Origin: Roseospira marina
GTDB lineage: Bacteria > Pseudomonadota > Alphaproteobacteria > Rhodospirillales > Rhodospirillaceae
Direction of reading: 5' to 3'
NCBI RefSeq assembly: GCF_014197855.1
Contig: NZ_JACIGJ010000013.1
Coordinates: 62,001 to 126,000 of the forward strand
Length of the DNA stretch: 64,000 bases
Shown here: in pieces, positions 1 through 8,751 of the stretch
Position numbering within the stretch: position 1 is the stretch's first letter
How the letters are laid out: the number at the start of each line of letters is the position of its first letter
Notes under the pieces: generated by a model
The model's database searches: none
Told to the model about the DNA's origin: nothing
Seen by the model: only the letters and a program-made list of their open reading frames with translations
Position numbers and translations under genes: made by a program

Positions 1-1
1 T

Positions 2-1405
2 GACCCGCGGGAGTTCGAGGCCTTCGACCGGACCTACGGCTACAGCAGCCGGTCGCATCTGGCGGTTCCGCTGCGCACCCGCGGCGGCGAAATCATCGGC
101 GTGCTGGAGCTGTCCAACGCCATCGACCCGCGGACCCGGAGGGTCGGGCCGTTCGACGAGGTCGATGAATCCATCGCCCAGGTCCTGGCCGCGCAGGCCG
201 GCGTCGCCCTGGAAAACCAGATCCTGATCGAAAGCCAGCGCCGCCTGCTCGACTCGTTCATCGAACTGATGGCCGGCGCCATCGACGCCAAATCGCCCTA
301 CACGGGCGGCCACTGCTCGCGCGTGCCGGAACTGACGCGCCTGCTGACCGAAGCCGCCTGCCGCGACACGGAGCAGTTCGCAGACTTCGACCTGACCGAA
401 GCCGAGTGGTACGAACTGCACATCGCAAGCTGGCTGCACGACTGCGGCAAGGTGACCAGCCCGGAATACGTGGTCGACAAGGCCACCAAGCTGGAAACGA
501 TCTACAACCGGATCCACGAGATCCGCACGCGCTTCGAAGTTCTGTGGCGCGACGCGGAGCTGGCCGAGTGCCGCGCCCGCCTGGCGGGCGCGGATCCCGC
601 CACCGCCGCCGCCGAACGCGACCGCACTCAGGCCGCGCTGCTGGACGATTTCGGCTTCGTCGCGGCGTGCAACGTGGGCGGCGAATACATGGACGACGAC
701 AGCATCGAACGCCTGAATGCGATCGGCGCCCGCAGCTGGACCCGTCACTTCGACGACCGCCTGGGCCTGTCCATCGCCGAGACGGAGCGTCTGCGGGGCA
801 TTCCGCCCCGCCCGCTTCCGGCCACGGAGCGGCTGTTGAGCGACAAGGCGGAGCATGTCGTCCCGTGGCCGAACGACACCCCGCCGATCCAGGAGAACGA
901 CCCGCGCGGCTTCACCATGGTCGCGCCGCCGAAGCAGTTTAACTTTGGGGAACTGTACAATCTGTCCATCCGGCGCGGCACCTTGACGGAAGAAGAGCGC
1001 TTCAAGGTCAACGACCATATCGTGCAGACGATCGTCATGCTGGAAAGCCTACCACTGCCCAAGCATTTGCGCCGCGTGCCGGAATACGCGGGCGGTCATC
1101 ACGAAAGGATGGATGGGTCGGGCTATCCCCGTGCGCTGATGGCCGGCAGCATGTCGATCCCGGCCCGGATCATGGCCATCGCCGATATCTATGAGGCCCT
1201 GACGGCCGCCGACCGGCCCTACAAGAAGCCCAAGGCGGTGTCGGAGGCCCTCGGCATCATGGCGAAAATGCGCGATACCAACCACATCGACCCAGACCTG
1301 TTCGACCTGTTCCTGCGCGCTGGCGTGTGGCGCAGCTACGCGGAGATGTACCTGCGACCCGAGCAGATCGACGCCGTGGACGTGTCCGCCTACCTCAAAC
1401 GATAG
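2..1405 (+). CDS. GAF/HD-GYP cyclic-di-GMP phosphodiesterase, 5' truncated
   Basis: The reading frame is open from base 2, so the N-terminus lies outside the window. The first ~70 residues look like the end of a GAF sensor domain, followed by a linker helix and an HD-GYP domain. The HD pair is in WLHDCGK (about base 433) and the GYP signature in GHHERMDGSGYP (about base 1100). HD-GYP proteins hydrolyse cyclic-di-GMP with a metal centre, so this is probably a soluble phosphodiesterase controlled by the GAF domain. The HD and GYP motifs are about 225 residues apart, far more than in a standard domain, which implies an insertion of roughly 150 residues between them. It converges on the glycosyltransferase gene 11 bp downstream. 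Confidence 0.9.
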   Translation, partial: DPREFEAFDRTYGYSSRSHLAVPLRTRGGEIIGVLELSNAIDPRTRRVGPFDEVDESIAQVLAAQAGVALENQILIESQRRLLDSFIELMAGAIDAKSPYTGGHCSRVPELTRLLTEAACRDTEQFADFDLTEAEWYELHIASWLHDCGKVTSPEYVVDKATKLETIYNRIHEIRTRFEVLWRDAELAECRARLAGADPATAAAERDRTQAALLDDFGFVAACNVGGEYMDDDSIERLNAIGARSWTRHFDDRLGLSIAETERLRGIPPRPLPATERLLSDKAEHVVPWPNDTPPIQENDPRGFTMVAPPKQFNFGELYNLSIRRGTLTEEERFKVNDHIVQTIVMLESLPLPKHLRRVPEYAGGHHERMDGSGYPRALMAGSMSIPARIMAIADIYEALTAADRPYKKPKAVSEALGIMAKMRDTNHIDPDLFDLFLRAGVWRSYAEMYLRPEQIDAVDVSAYLKR

Positions 1406-1416
1406 CGTGCCCCGGG

Positions 1417-2529
1417 TTAGGCGTCGGCCGCTGGCGACCGCGCCGCGGGCCGGGCCGCCGGGAGCGACAGTAAGCCGCGCCAAAGCCCCCGAAGGATTGC
1501 GCCCGCCTTGGCGCGCCCATCGGCCTCCCACAGCAGCACGCGCAGGATCTGCGCCAGCAGCGCGGCCATGTCCTGCAGCGCCCACCCGGGATGCACCCTC
1601 GCCCAGCCGCGCCACAGACGCGCCCGGTTGCGGGCCATGGCGTGATAGCGGAAGGCCGTGTGGTTGCTCGTCCACACGGTGCGGCCGAGCAGCCGGTGCG
1701 CGCTCTGCCGCCCGAGCGCGTGATCCAGCACGGCCGCCCCCGCCACCGCGATCCGCCCGCCGGCGCGCCGCAGACGGAAGCTGTAGTCCACGTCGAGGTA
1801 GTCGATGAAAAAGTCCTCACGCATCGGCCCGACCGCGCGCGCCGCCGCCGCCCGGATCAACGACCCGGACGCAATGACGAACACCGGATCCTCCAGCACG
1901 CCCTGGATCGGCGCCGGAGCCTTGCGCACCCGCCAGCCCAGCCCGGTCACGAACCCCGGCACACGGCCGATGTCTGGATAGCGCAGGCGCGGGGCCAGCA
2001 GGTCAAAGGCACCGGGCCGCGCCGCCTCCACCGCCGCGAGGACAGCCACCATGTCCGGGGCGGGCGTGCTGTCGTCGTCCATCAGCAGGACCCAGGCGAA
2101 CCCGGCCCCCAGAACGGCCGCCAGACCCTGATTCTGCGCGGCCGCAAGACCCCGGTTGTCCGGATTGCCGATCCAGCGCAGGGCCGGATCATCCGCTGCC
2201 GCCGCCCGCAAAGCCTCCACCGTCGCCGCGTCAGACCCGTTGTCGACCACCACCACCGCATCGACCTGCGCCGACAGGCGCCGCAGCCGGTCGCCGACAC
2301 CGGGGCCGGCGTTGTAGGTCACCACCACCGCCCCGATCGGTCCCAAGGCCGGATGACGTGGTGTGTCCGGCCGCAGGAGGCCTTGGGGGATCCCGTCGGG
2401 CGACGTCCCCTCCCCGCGCGAGGAGGAACCGGGAGCGGAAGCAAACATGAGCGTCGGACGGGCGAGAGGAACGAAGCGGACCGTCGAAAGGGCCGCCGGG
2501 ACGGGCCTTAGGATGCGGACAGGAGGCAC
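1417..2529 (-). CDS. Glycosyltransferase family 2 (rhamnosyltransferase-like)
   Basis: A GT-A fold family 2 glycosyltransferase. Visible motifs are VVVTYNAG (about residues 68-74), VVDNGSD (94-100), GNPDNRGLAAAQNQG (121-135) and the metal/nucleotide-sugar aspartates in LLMDDDST (148-154). The NRG...N pattern resembles rhamnosyltransferases of O-antigen or exopolysaccharide assembly, but the sugar cannot be named. The GT domain starts only near residue 65. The first ~60 residues are Pro/Ser-rich and the most upstream start is a GTG with no clear ribosome site, so the true start may lie downstream (an ATG near 2448 is one option). No polysaccharide cluster surrounds it. Confidence 0.85.
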   Translation of the reverse strand: MPPVRILRPVPAALSTVRFVPLARPTLMFASAPGSSSRGEGTSPDGIPQGLLRPDTPRHPALGPIGAVVVTYNAGPGVGDRLRRLSAQVDAVVVVDNGSDAATVEALRAAAADDPALRWIGNPDNRGLAAAQNQGLAAVLGAGFAWVLLMDDDSTPAPDMVAVLAAVEAARPGAFDLLAPRLRYPDIGRVPGFVTGLGWRVRKAPAPIQGVLEDPVFVIASGSLIRAAAARAVGPMREDFFIDYLDVDYSFRLRRAGGRIAVAGAAVLDHALGRQSAHRLLGRTVWTSNHTAFRYHAMARNRARLWRGWARVHPGWALQDMAALLAQILRVLLWEADGRAKAGAILRGLWRGLLSLPAARPAARSPAADA

Positions 2530-2841
2530 CCGCTGTCCAGCGCGTTGAGCCGAGACGGCACCGCGACCCTGGATCCAACACCGAACCGTTGCACCGTCGG
2601 TTTCGCATCCCCATTGTCAACATATACCTTGGCGGAATGAACCGGACGAGCATCGACGCTCGACCGGATCCCAACAAAAAGCGCATGGCCAGGGATCGCG
2701 CGTCTGACGACGGGAGAGCTTCGACACACACACCTCGCCATGGGTCCGTTCGTGGAGCTGACGTGATGCGACATAACGAACAGCATGGCGCCCGCGCGTC
2801 AGCGCCATCCTGGCCGGCACCAAGAGGGGACAAGGCTGGCC
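2530..2841. other. Gap between glycosyltransferase and cfa (divergent promoters)
   Basis: The two flanking genes diverge, so both promoters should lie here. The segment around 2612-2640 is less G+C-rich and carries a TTGACA hexamer on the minus strand, but no matching -10 box is convincing. No coding or repeat signal is seen. Confidence 0.3.
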
Positions 2842-4140
2842 ATGATCCTGCAAACCATCTTCAAAAGGGTCCTGCGCGAAGGTAGCGTGACCCTGATCGA
2901 CCATGATGGGCGTCGGCACACGTTCGGAGGATCGCCGATTGTCACCAGCACGACCACCGGCCCGGCACCGGGCCCGGTCACCCTGCGCATCACCGATCCG
3001 CGGTTCGCACGGCGGTTTCTCGCCGGCCCGGAAATGGCGATCGGCGAGGCGTACATGGACGGAACCCTGATCCTGGAGGAGGGGTCCATCTACGACCTGG
3101 TCGCCACGCTGATCCACAACGTGTACCGGCATAGTCGGCGCACCGCGTTTTTCCGGCTTCACTGGGCGTTGAACCGGGCCCTGCGGTGGTTCCATCAGTA
3201 CAACCCGATCGAACGGGCGGAGCGCAACGTCGCCCATCACTACAATCTGTCGGCGGAAATGTACCGCCTGTTCCTGGACGGAGACCGGCAGTACTCCTGC
3301 GCCTACTGGCCACCGGGGATCGAGACGCTGGAGGACGCCCAGCGTGCCAAGAAGCGCCACATCGCGGCCAAGCTGCGCCTGGAGCCCGGCCAGTCGGTGC
3401 TCGACGTCGGCTGTGGCTGGGGTGGGCTCGCGCTGCATCTGGCGCGGGAACACGACGTCCACGTCACCGGCATCACATTGTCGAGCGAGCAGTTCCATGT
3501 CGCGCAGGAGCGTGCGAAAGCGGAGGGATTGGCGGACCGCGTGACCTTTCGGCTCCAGGACTATCGGCATGTCACGGAAACGTTCGACCGCATCGTCTCC
3601 GTCGGAATGTTCGAACACGTCGGCGTGAACCACTACAGGGACTTCTTCGAGGCCACCCGGGCGCGCCTGAAGGAGGACGGCATTTTCCTACTCCACACCA
3701 TCGGCCGGGCGGAGCCGCCGGGCGGCACCAACGCATGGCTGCGCAAGTACATCTTCCCGGGCGGATACACCCCCGCGCTGTCGGAGCTGAGCGCCGCCGT
3801 CGAGCGCGCGGACTGGATCCCGACCGACGTGGAGGTGCTGCGGGTGCACTACGCCGAAACCCTGCGGCACTGGCGGGCGCGGTTCGAGGCGCAGCGCGAG
3901 CGCATCGTCACGCAGCTGTACGACGCGCGGTTCTACCGGATGTGGATGTTCTATCTGGCGGGCTGCGAAGCCGTGTTCCGCTTCGACCGGCAGGTGGTGT
4001 TCCAAATGCAGATGACCCGCAGCCTGGACGCGGCGCCGATCACCCGCGACTACATCACCGACGCGGAGCGCGCCGCCAACGCCGCCGCCGCCGACGCGGC
4101 GGAACGCCCGGCGCCGACGCTGGTCCGCCGGGTCGGCTGA
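2842..4140 (+). CDS. cfa: Cyclopropane-fatty-acyl-phospholipid synthase
   Basis: 432 residues. It methylenates cis double bonds of membrane phospholipid acyl chains with S-adenosylmethionine. The SAM-binding glycine motif VLDVGCGWGG is at about residues 186-195. Other family signatures follow: ITLSSEQ, SVGMFEHVG, HTIGR and FPGGYTP. An N-terminal CFA lead domain of about 120 residues precedes the methyltransferase. The ATG at 2842 was chosen because AAGAGGGGA sits upstream and homology starts there; an in-frame start at 2785 would add 19 unlike residues. Monocistronic. It converges on the nitrilase gene, with 115 bp between them. Confidence 0.93.
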   Translation: MILQTIFKRVLREGSVTLIDHDGRRHTFGGSPIVTSTTTGPAPGPVTLRITDPRFARRFLAGPEMAIGEAYMDGTLILEEGSIYDLVATLIHNVYRHSRRTAFFRLHWALNRALRWFHQYNPIERAERNVAHHYNLSAEMYRLFLDGDRQYSCAYWPPGIETLEDAQRAKKRHIAAKLRLEPGQSVLDVGCGWGGLALHLAREHDVHVTGITLSSEQFHVAQERAKAEGLADRVTFRLQDYRHVTETFDRIVSVGMFEHVGVNHYRDFFEATRARLKEDGIFLLHTIGRAEPPGGTNAWLRKYIFPGGYTPALSELSAAVERADWIPTDVEVLRVHYAETLRHWRARFEAQRERIVTQLYDARFYRMWMFYLAGCEAVFRFDRQVVFQMQMTRSLDAAPITRDYITDAERAANAAAADAAERPAPTLVRRVG

Positions 4141-4255
4141 TCCGACACAATGGGCTGTGGGCAGGGGGCAATGCCAGCGGCTGAAGCCCGCGGTTGATGG
4201 GAACCGGAGAGGTGGAGGCCGAAAGCCCCCGCCCCTTCGCCCCGTCGCCCCGGCC

Positions 4256-5092
4256 TCACGGCGCGGCAAAGACTCGGTCGTGACTCAGCGCGGGGACGCG
4301 GCGGCGTGCCTCGTCGACCTGCTCCGGATCGATGGTGGCGTGCAGGATCTCGAAATCCGCCTCGCCCGCATCCGCCAACACCTGCCCCCAGGGGTCAATG
4401 ATGAGCGCGTGACCGTACGTCCGCCGGTCGCGCGGGTGCGTGCCGCATTGCGCCGGGGCCAGGACGTAACACCCGGTCTCGATGGCGCGGGCGCGCAGCA
4501 GCACATGCCAATGCGCCTGCCCGGTCGGCACGGTGAACGCCGCCGGGACCGCGATCACCTCCGCCCCCGCCTGCGCCAGTGCGCGGTGCAGGGCCGGAAA
4601 ACGCACGTCGTAGCACACCGTCAGCCCCAGCCGCGTCCACGGCAGGTCGGCCACCACGGCGCGCTCCCCGGGCTGGAACGTGTCCGACTCCTGGTAGCTT
4701 TCGGTCGCACTCAGATCGACATCGAACATGTGGATCTTGTCGTAATGCGCCGCCACCGAGCCATCCGGCGCGATCAGATAGGTGCGATTGGCGGCCCGGC
4801 CGTCCTCGGTCAGGATCGCCAGCGTGCCGCCGTGGACCCACGCCCCAGTCTCCCGCGCCACACCGCGGAACGCGGCCAGGGCGGGATGCTCCGCCTCGGT
4901 CCGCGCCTGGGCCAGCACGTTCTCGCGCCCCAGTTCCATCATGGCGACGTTCTCGGGCAAGAACACGATCTCCGCCCCGGCGGCGCGCGCCCGGCGCACG
5001 GCATCCAGTGCGCGCCATATGTTATGGTCCATGTCGTTGCCGGCGTTCACCTGCACGACGGCGGCGCGAAACGAGCGGCGGTCGGACGCCAT
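4256..5092 (-). CDS. Carbon-nitrogen hydrolase (Nit family)
   Basis: 278 residues, a nitrilase-superfamily amidase. The catalytic triad is visible: Glu in VFLPEN, Lys in HYDKIHMFDV and Cys in LTVCYDVRFP. The last motif and overall length match the Nit1/Nit2 branch, whose known members hydrolyse omega-amidated dicarboxylates or deaminated glutathione. The gene follows grxC directly. Its ATG overlaps the grxC stop as TGATG, so the two are translationally coupled. Proximity to glutaredoxin fits a deaminated-glutathione amidase role, but that is inference. A GTG one codon upstream is an alternative start. Confidence 0.88.
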   Translation of the reverse strand: MASDRRSFRAAVVQVNAGNDMDHNIWRALDAVRRARAAGAEIVFLPENVAMMELGRENVLAQARTEAEHPALAAFRGVARETGAWVHGGTLAILTEDGRAANRTYLIAPDGSVAAHYDKIHMFDVDLSATESYQESDTFQPGERAVVADLPWTRLGLTVCYDVRFPALHRALAQAGAEVIAVPAAFTVPTGQAHWHVLLRARAIETGCYVLAPAQCGTHPRDRRTYGHALIIDPWGQVLADAGEADFEILHATIDPEQVDEARRRVPALSHDRVFAAP

Positions 5093-5355
5093 CACGACGC
5101 CGCCTGCAGCAAAGGATCCAGGCCGCCGCGCGCGTCGAGCGCGTACAGTTCGTCACAGCCCCCGATGTGCTGGCCGTCGATGAAGATCTGCGGCACAGTG
5201 TTGGCGCCGCCAGAACGGGTACGCATCTCAGCGCGCCGCCCCGGGTTGAGCATGACATTGTGTTCGTCATACGACGCACCCTTGCGCTGCAGAAGCTGTT
5301 TGGCGCGATGGCAGAAGGGGCAAATGGGGGTCGTGTACAGTTCGATATGAGCCAT
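5092..5355 (-). CDS. grxC: Glutaredoxin 3 (GrxC)
   Basis: 87 residues, a single thioredoxin fold with the dithiol active site CPFC near residue 12, the TVPQIF cis-proline segment and the GGCDEL glutathione-binding loop. It reduces disulfides using glutathione in the cytosol. A strong GGGAGGGAG ribosome site lies 6 bases ahead of the ATG. It is first in a two-gene unit with the Nit hydrolase. In many alphaproteobacteria comF precedes this pair, but no comF is found here. Confidence 0.95.
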   Translation of the reverse strand: MAHIELYTTPICPFCHRAKQLLQRKGASYDEHNVMLNPGRRAEMRTRSGGANTVPQIFIDGQHIGGCDELYALDARGGLDPLLQAAS

Positions 5356-5602
5356 GGGGGCTCCCTCCCTCGGGGATCACGAAGACCTTCGGTCGCGCGG
5401 GGCGAATCCGGTCACCGGCATGTTGGCCGTTCGCCGGACCGGGTCAAGGACGACCGCAGGGGCACGGATGAGGGTCCGGACCACACCGCGCCGATGCCGA
5501 CGCCCTCAACCGGCGGACAGCCGATTTTCTTCAGCGCCCGATTGGGTTAGGATGACGTTCGGCACAGGGGGGTGAGGCCGGCTCGATGGAGGAGCGCCCG
5601 CT

Positions 5603-7732
5603 TTGGTAAAATTGCCCGGTAAATCCAAGACCCGTGGCCAGAATCGGTCCCGGGACCCCTTGGGTGATCCGTTTGACGGTCTTGATCTCGCCGACGACGA
5701 GATGGAGTCGTCCAGCGATGATGACGCCGGATCCGCGGGCACGCGGGGCGCAACGAGACGCATGGCGGGCACCGACCCGGACCTGAGCGTCCCGCTGACG
5801 CCGCCTGGCGCTGGCGATATGGATATGGATCTCGACCTCGATCTGGACGATGGGGGCGGCCCGCGCCGCGCGCCCGGCGTGGTCGCCCGCCTATTCGGGG
5901 CCGGGCGAGGCCGATCCCGGGGGCCGACGCCGGGCGCAGACGACCCGTTTGCCGGCCTGCGTGATATCGACGGCGGGCCACTGCGCGCTTCCGGCAGACG
6001 CGGCCCCATGATCGCCGCCGGTCTTGGGCTGCTGCTTCTAGCCGGGGGCGGCTACGCGCTCTACGCTAACGGCGTCTTCGGCGGCGACGAGGCGCCACCG
6101 GCACCGGCCACAGCGACCGCCGAGCCCGACGCCAACGGCGTTCAATATGTGGCCCCGGATCTGGTGGTGATGACCCTGCCGCCACGCCCGGCCCCGGGAT
6201 CCATGACCCCAGATACGACCGCCGCCACCGACCGGTCACCGGCGCGGCGCCCATGGCTCACCGCGGACGCGCAGGACGGCGCGCCCGCCCCCGAATCGAA
6301 CACCGGCGACGCGCGCACCCCAGACGCCCCGTCCCCCGATTCCCCCTCTCCAAACGCCCCCTCTCCAAACGCACCGGAGAGCGATCCCGCCTCCGACGCC
6401 GCGATGGCCCCGGAACAAACGGATCCCGCAGAGCCCGCGCACGCCCCGACAGAGTCCGCCCACAACGGAACCGCCATGGCCGAGGCCGGACATGGGCCGG
6501 CCGCCGAGGCCAACCATGGCGCGGACCAGGGAGCGGCCCCGGGGGCAGCCCAGGAGGGCGAGCACGTCATGGATCATGGCGCCGCCGCCCCGAGCGACGG
6601 CGTCCGCGCGCAGTCCGGTCCCGCAACGCCCGACGTTGCCCCGCCCGACGTTGCCGTGTCCGACGTTGCCGTGTCCGACGTTGCCGTGTCCGACGTGCCC
6701 GGCCTGCAGCCGGTGCCCCCGGGCGTCCAGGGTATCGTGGAGCCCGAGAGCCCAAGGCGCCTGGGCGAGCCCCCGCCGGTCCCGTCCTACGACGCGCTGA
6801 CGCCGGCGTCGCGCGGCGAGGCGCTGGCGCCGTCGCCGATCCCCGCCCTTCAGGCCGACAGCCCCTATGGCAAGGTCCCGACCGTCGCGGCCGATGGCCG
6901 GCGGCCCTGGCAGGTCTATGCCGCGCCCGACCCGGCCCCGGCCGGTCAGCCGCGCGTCGCCATCATCGTGCGCGACTTGGGCATGATGAGCGACGCGCTG
7001 GAGGCTGCCACGGTCAAGCTGCCGCCCGCCGTAACCCTGTCGTTCACGCCCTACGCGCGCGACCTCGGCGACAAGATGGCCATGGCGCGGCGCGCTGGCC
7101 ATGAAACCCTGCTCGACCTGCCCACCGAGGCCGCGGCCTATCCCGCCGCCGATCCCGGTCCCATGGGCCTGCTCACCCTGCTGCCGCCCGACGACCTGAT
7201 GGATCGGCTGCAGCAGGTGCTCGCCACGTCGCACGGCTACGTCGGGGTTCTGGCTCACGAGGGGGACCGGCTGTCCGCATCCACCGAAAATATGCAAAGC
7301 GTCCTGACGGCCCTGCGCCAGTCCGGCCTTTTGTACGTCCACGACGGCCCGATGGTGGCGCTGGCCGCCAACCGCCAGACGTTGCCGGCCCGGACCGTCG
7401 TCGATGTGGACATCGACAAACACGGCTTCGCGGAAAGCATCAAGGCCCGCCTGGGATGGCTGACCGAGGCCGCAAAGGCGCGCGGTACCGCCGTCGGGGT
7501 GATGCGCGCCACGCCGCTTGGGTTCACCCTGCTGCGCGAGTGGATCGCCGGCCTGGAGCCCACGGACGTTGCCCTGGTCCCGGTCTCGGCCGTGATCCGC
7601 CGGGCGGGCGGGACCGAAGACGCCCCGCTCAGCGGCGCGCCCGCGCATTCCGAGGCCGAGGCGGACGCGGGACACAGCCCCGAGTCCGGGGCCGACGGCC
7701 ACGCAGGCGAAGGAACACGGGAGCATGGGTAA
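5603..7732 (+). CDS. Divergent polysaccharide deacetylase with long disordered region
   Basis: 709 residues from a TTG start preceded by GGAGGAGCG with good spacing. Residues 1-135 are charged and low-complexity. Residues 136-157 form one transmembrane segment ([16 protein letters not shown]). Residues ~160-430 are Pro/Ala/Asp-rich and repetitive. From about 433 (RPWQVYA... [10 protein letters not shown]) to 690 the divergent polysaccharide deacetylase (YibQ-type) domain is recognisable, with [10 protein letters not shown] and GVLAHEGDR. YibQ-type proteins are periplasmic and linked to envelope maintenance; activity is not established. In related genomes the gene follows an S41 peptidase and precedes rppH. 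Here only rppH is kept. It overlaps rppH by 8 bp. Confidence 0.85.
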   Translation: MVKLPGKSKTRGQNRSRDPLGDPFDGLDLADDEMESSSDDDAGSAGTRGATRRMAGTDPDLSVPLTPPGAGDMDMDLDLDLDDGGGPRRAPGVVARLFGAGRGRSRGPTPGADDPFAGLRDIDGGPLRASGRRGPMIAAGLGLLLLAGGGYALYANGVFGGDEAPPAPATATAEPDANGVQYVAPDLVVMTLPPRPAPGSMTPDTTAATDRSPARRPWLTADAQDGAPAPESNTGDARTPDAPSPDSPSPNAPSPNAPESDPASDAAMAPEQTDPAEPAHAPTESAHNGTAMAEAGHGPAAEANHGADQGAAPGAAQEGEHVMDHGAAAPSDGVRAQSGPATPDVAPPDVAVSDVAVSDVAVSDVPGLQPVPPGVQGIVEPESPRRLGEPPPVPSYDALTPASRGEALAPSPIPALQADSPYGKVPTVAADGRRPWQVYAAPDPAPAGQPRVAIIVRDLGMMSDALEAATVKLPPAVTLSFTPYARDLGDKMAMARRAGHETLLDLPTEAAAYPAADPGPMGLLTLLPPDDLMDRLQQVLATSHGYVGVLAHEGDRLSASTENMQSVLTALRQSGLLYVHDGPMVALAANRQTLPARTVVDVDIDKHGFAESIKARLGWLTEAAKARGTAVGVMRATPLGFTLLREWIAGLEPTDVALVPVSAVIRRAGGTEDAPLSGAPAHSEAEADAGHSPESGADGHAGEGTREHG
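6631..6698 (+). repeat. 15-bp in-frame tandem repeat (VAVSD)
   Basis: Inside the deacetylase linker, a 15-bp unit (GCCGTGTCCGACGTT) is tandemly repeated three times, with a diverged unit ahead of it. It encodes Val-Ala-Val-Ser-Asp. A shorter SPNAP repeat occurs at about 6350-6375. Slippage here would change linker length without breaking the frame. Confidence 0.9.
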
Positions 7733-8234
7733 ACAGAACGGCGACGGCACCGCCTACCGGCGCGGGGTCGGCATCATGCTGGCGAACGCCGACGGGGCGG
7801 TGTTCGTCGCCCAGCGCATCGATTTCAAAAGCGACGCTTGGCAGATGCCGCAAGGCGGGATCGACCCCGGAGAGGACCCGCGCGACACCGCCGACCGCGA
7901 ACTGGAGGAAGAGACCGGCATTCCGCCCCGCCTGACCGAGGTGATCGCCGAATCGCCGGGCTGGCTGCGCTATGACCTGCCGGACGACCTGCGCCCGCGC
8001 CTGTGGGGCGGCCGGTACCGGGGCCAGGAGCAGAAATGGTACTTGATGCGCTTCCTGGGCCGGGATACCGACATCACCCTGGAGACCGAACACCCCGAGT
8101 TCTCGGCGTGGCGCTGGGCGCCGCCGGATCAGGTCGTCGATCTGATCGTGCCGTTCAAGCGCGGGCTCTACACCCAGGTCCTGGACGTCTTCGCGCCGGC
8201 CCTGGCCGACCTCCGCCTCCATGCCGGCGCCTGA
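7725..8234 (+). CDS. rppH: RNA pyrophosphohydrolase RppH
   Basis: 169 residues. A Nudix hydrolase that removes pyrophosphate from 5'-triphosphorylated mRNA and so starts decay. The Nudix box runs from GGIDPGEDP to RELEEETGI (about residues 43-65), and YRRGVG and WQMPQGG match the RppH/NudH subfamily. GGGAG precedes the ATG. It overlaps the deacetylase gene by 8 bp and the protease gene by 14 bp, so all three are probably co-transcribed. Confidence 0.95.
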   Translation: MGKQNGDGTAYRRGVGIMLANADGAVFVAQRIDFKSDAWQMPQGGIDPGEDPRDTADRELEEETGIPPRLTEVIAESPGWLRYDLPDDLRPRLWGGRYRGQEQKWYLMRFLGRDTDITLETEHPEFSAWRWAPPDQVVDLIVPFKRGLYTQVLDVFAPALADLRLHAGA

Positions 8235-8751
8235 GGGGCGCGTCCTCCCAGACCGCCCCCGTCCCCTCGTCATCGGCGTCGGGCACCCCGACCGGGGCGA
8301 CGACGCCCTTGGGCTAATCGCCCTGGCTCACCTTCCCGCCTCACTTGATCTTGGTCGCGTGGCCCATGTCGGCGAGGGGCTGGGCCTGATCGCCCTGTGG
8401 GAGGCACGCGGGACCGTGGTGGTGATCGACGCCATGGACGCCGGCCGGCCGCCGGGCACCCTGCTGCGATTCACTCCGGACAGCGGCCCGATGATGGCCC
8501 GTGCCTTTCGCACCTCCTCCCATGCTTTTGGGGTGGCGGAGGCCGTGGAAACCGCCCGCGTTCTGGGCCGTTTGCCCGACAGGCTGGTGCTGCTGGGCCT
8601 TCAGGGCGCGTGCTGGGACCTGGGCGCCCCCCTGAGCGCCCCGGTCGCCGCCGCCCTGCCCACCCTGCTCGCGGAGGTGCAGAAGGGTCTCAAGGATCCG
8701 GCGGGATCGGCCCCGGCGTCGCCGGTTCGCCCCGCCGCAGCATCGCCTTGA
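8221..8751 (+). CDS. Hydrogenase maturation protease (peptidase M52)
   Basis: 176 residues of the HyaD/HybD/HycI family, which clip the C-terminus of the [NiFe]-hydrogenase large subunit after nickel insertion. The glycine-rich start [13 protein letters not shown] (19-31), VVIDAMDAG and TSSHAFGV supply the three expected nickel-sensing ligands (Asp, Asp, His). The last ~20 residues are Ala/Pro-rich. No hydrogenase structural or hyp genes occur in the window, so it is displaced from its usual cluster. The 3' end overlaps murJ (opposite strand) by 62 bp. The ATG lies inside the end of rppH, implying coupled translation. Confidence 0.85.
   Translation: MPAPEGRVLPDRPRPLVIGVGHPDRGDDALGLIALAHLPASLDLGRVAHVGEGLGLIALWEARGTVVVIDAMDAGRPPGTLLRFTPDSGPMMARAFRTSSHAFGVAEAVETARVLGRLPDRLVLLGLQGACWDLGAPLSAPVAAALPTLLAEVQKGLKDPAGSAPASPVRPAAASP

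Noticed and set aside
6236-7750. 504-codon antisense frame over the deacetylase gene
   Set aside because: It mirrors the repetitive plus-strand gene, and its translation is Gly/Arg/His-rich noise.
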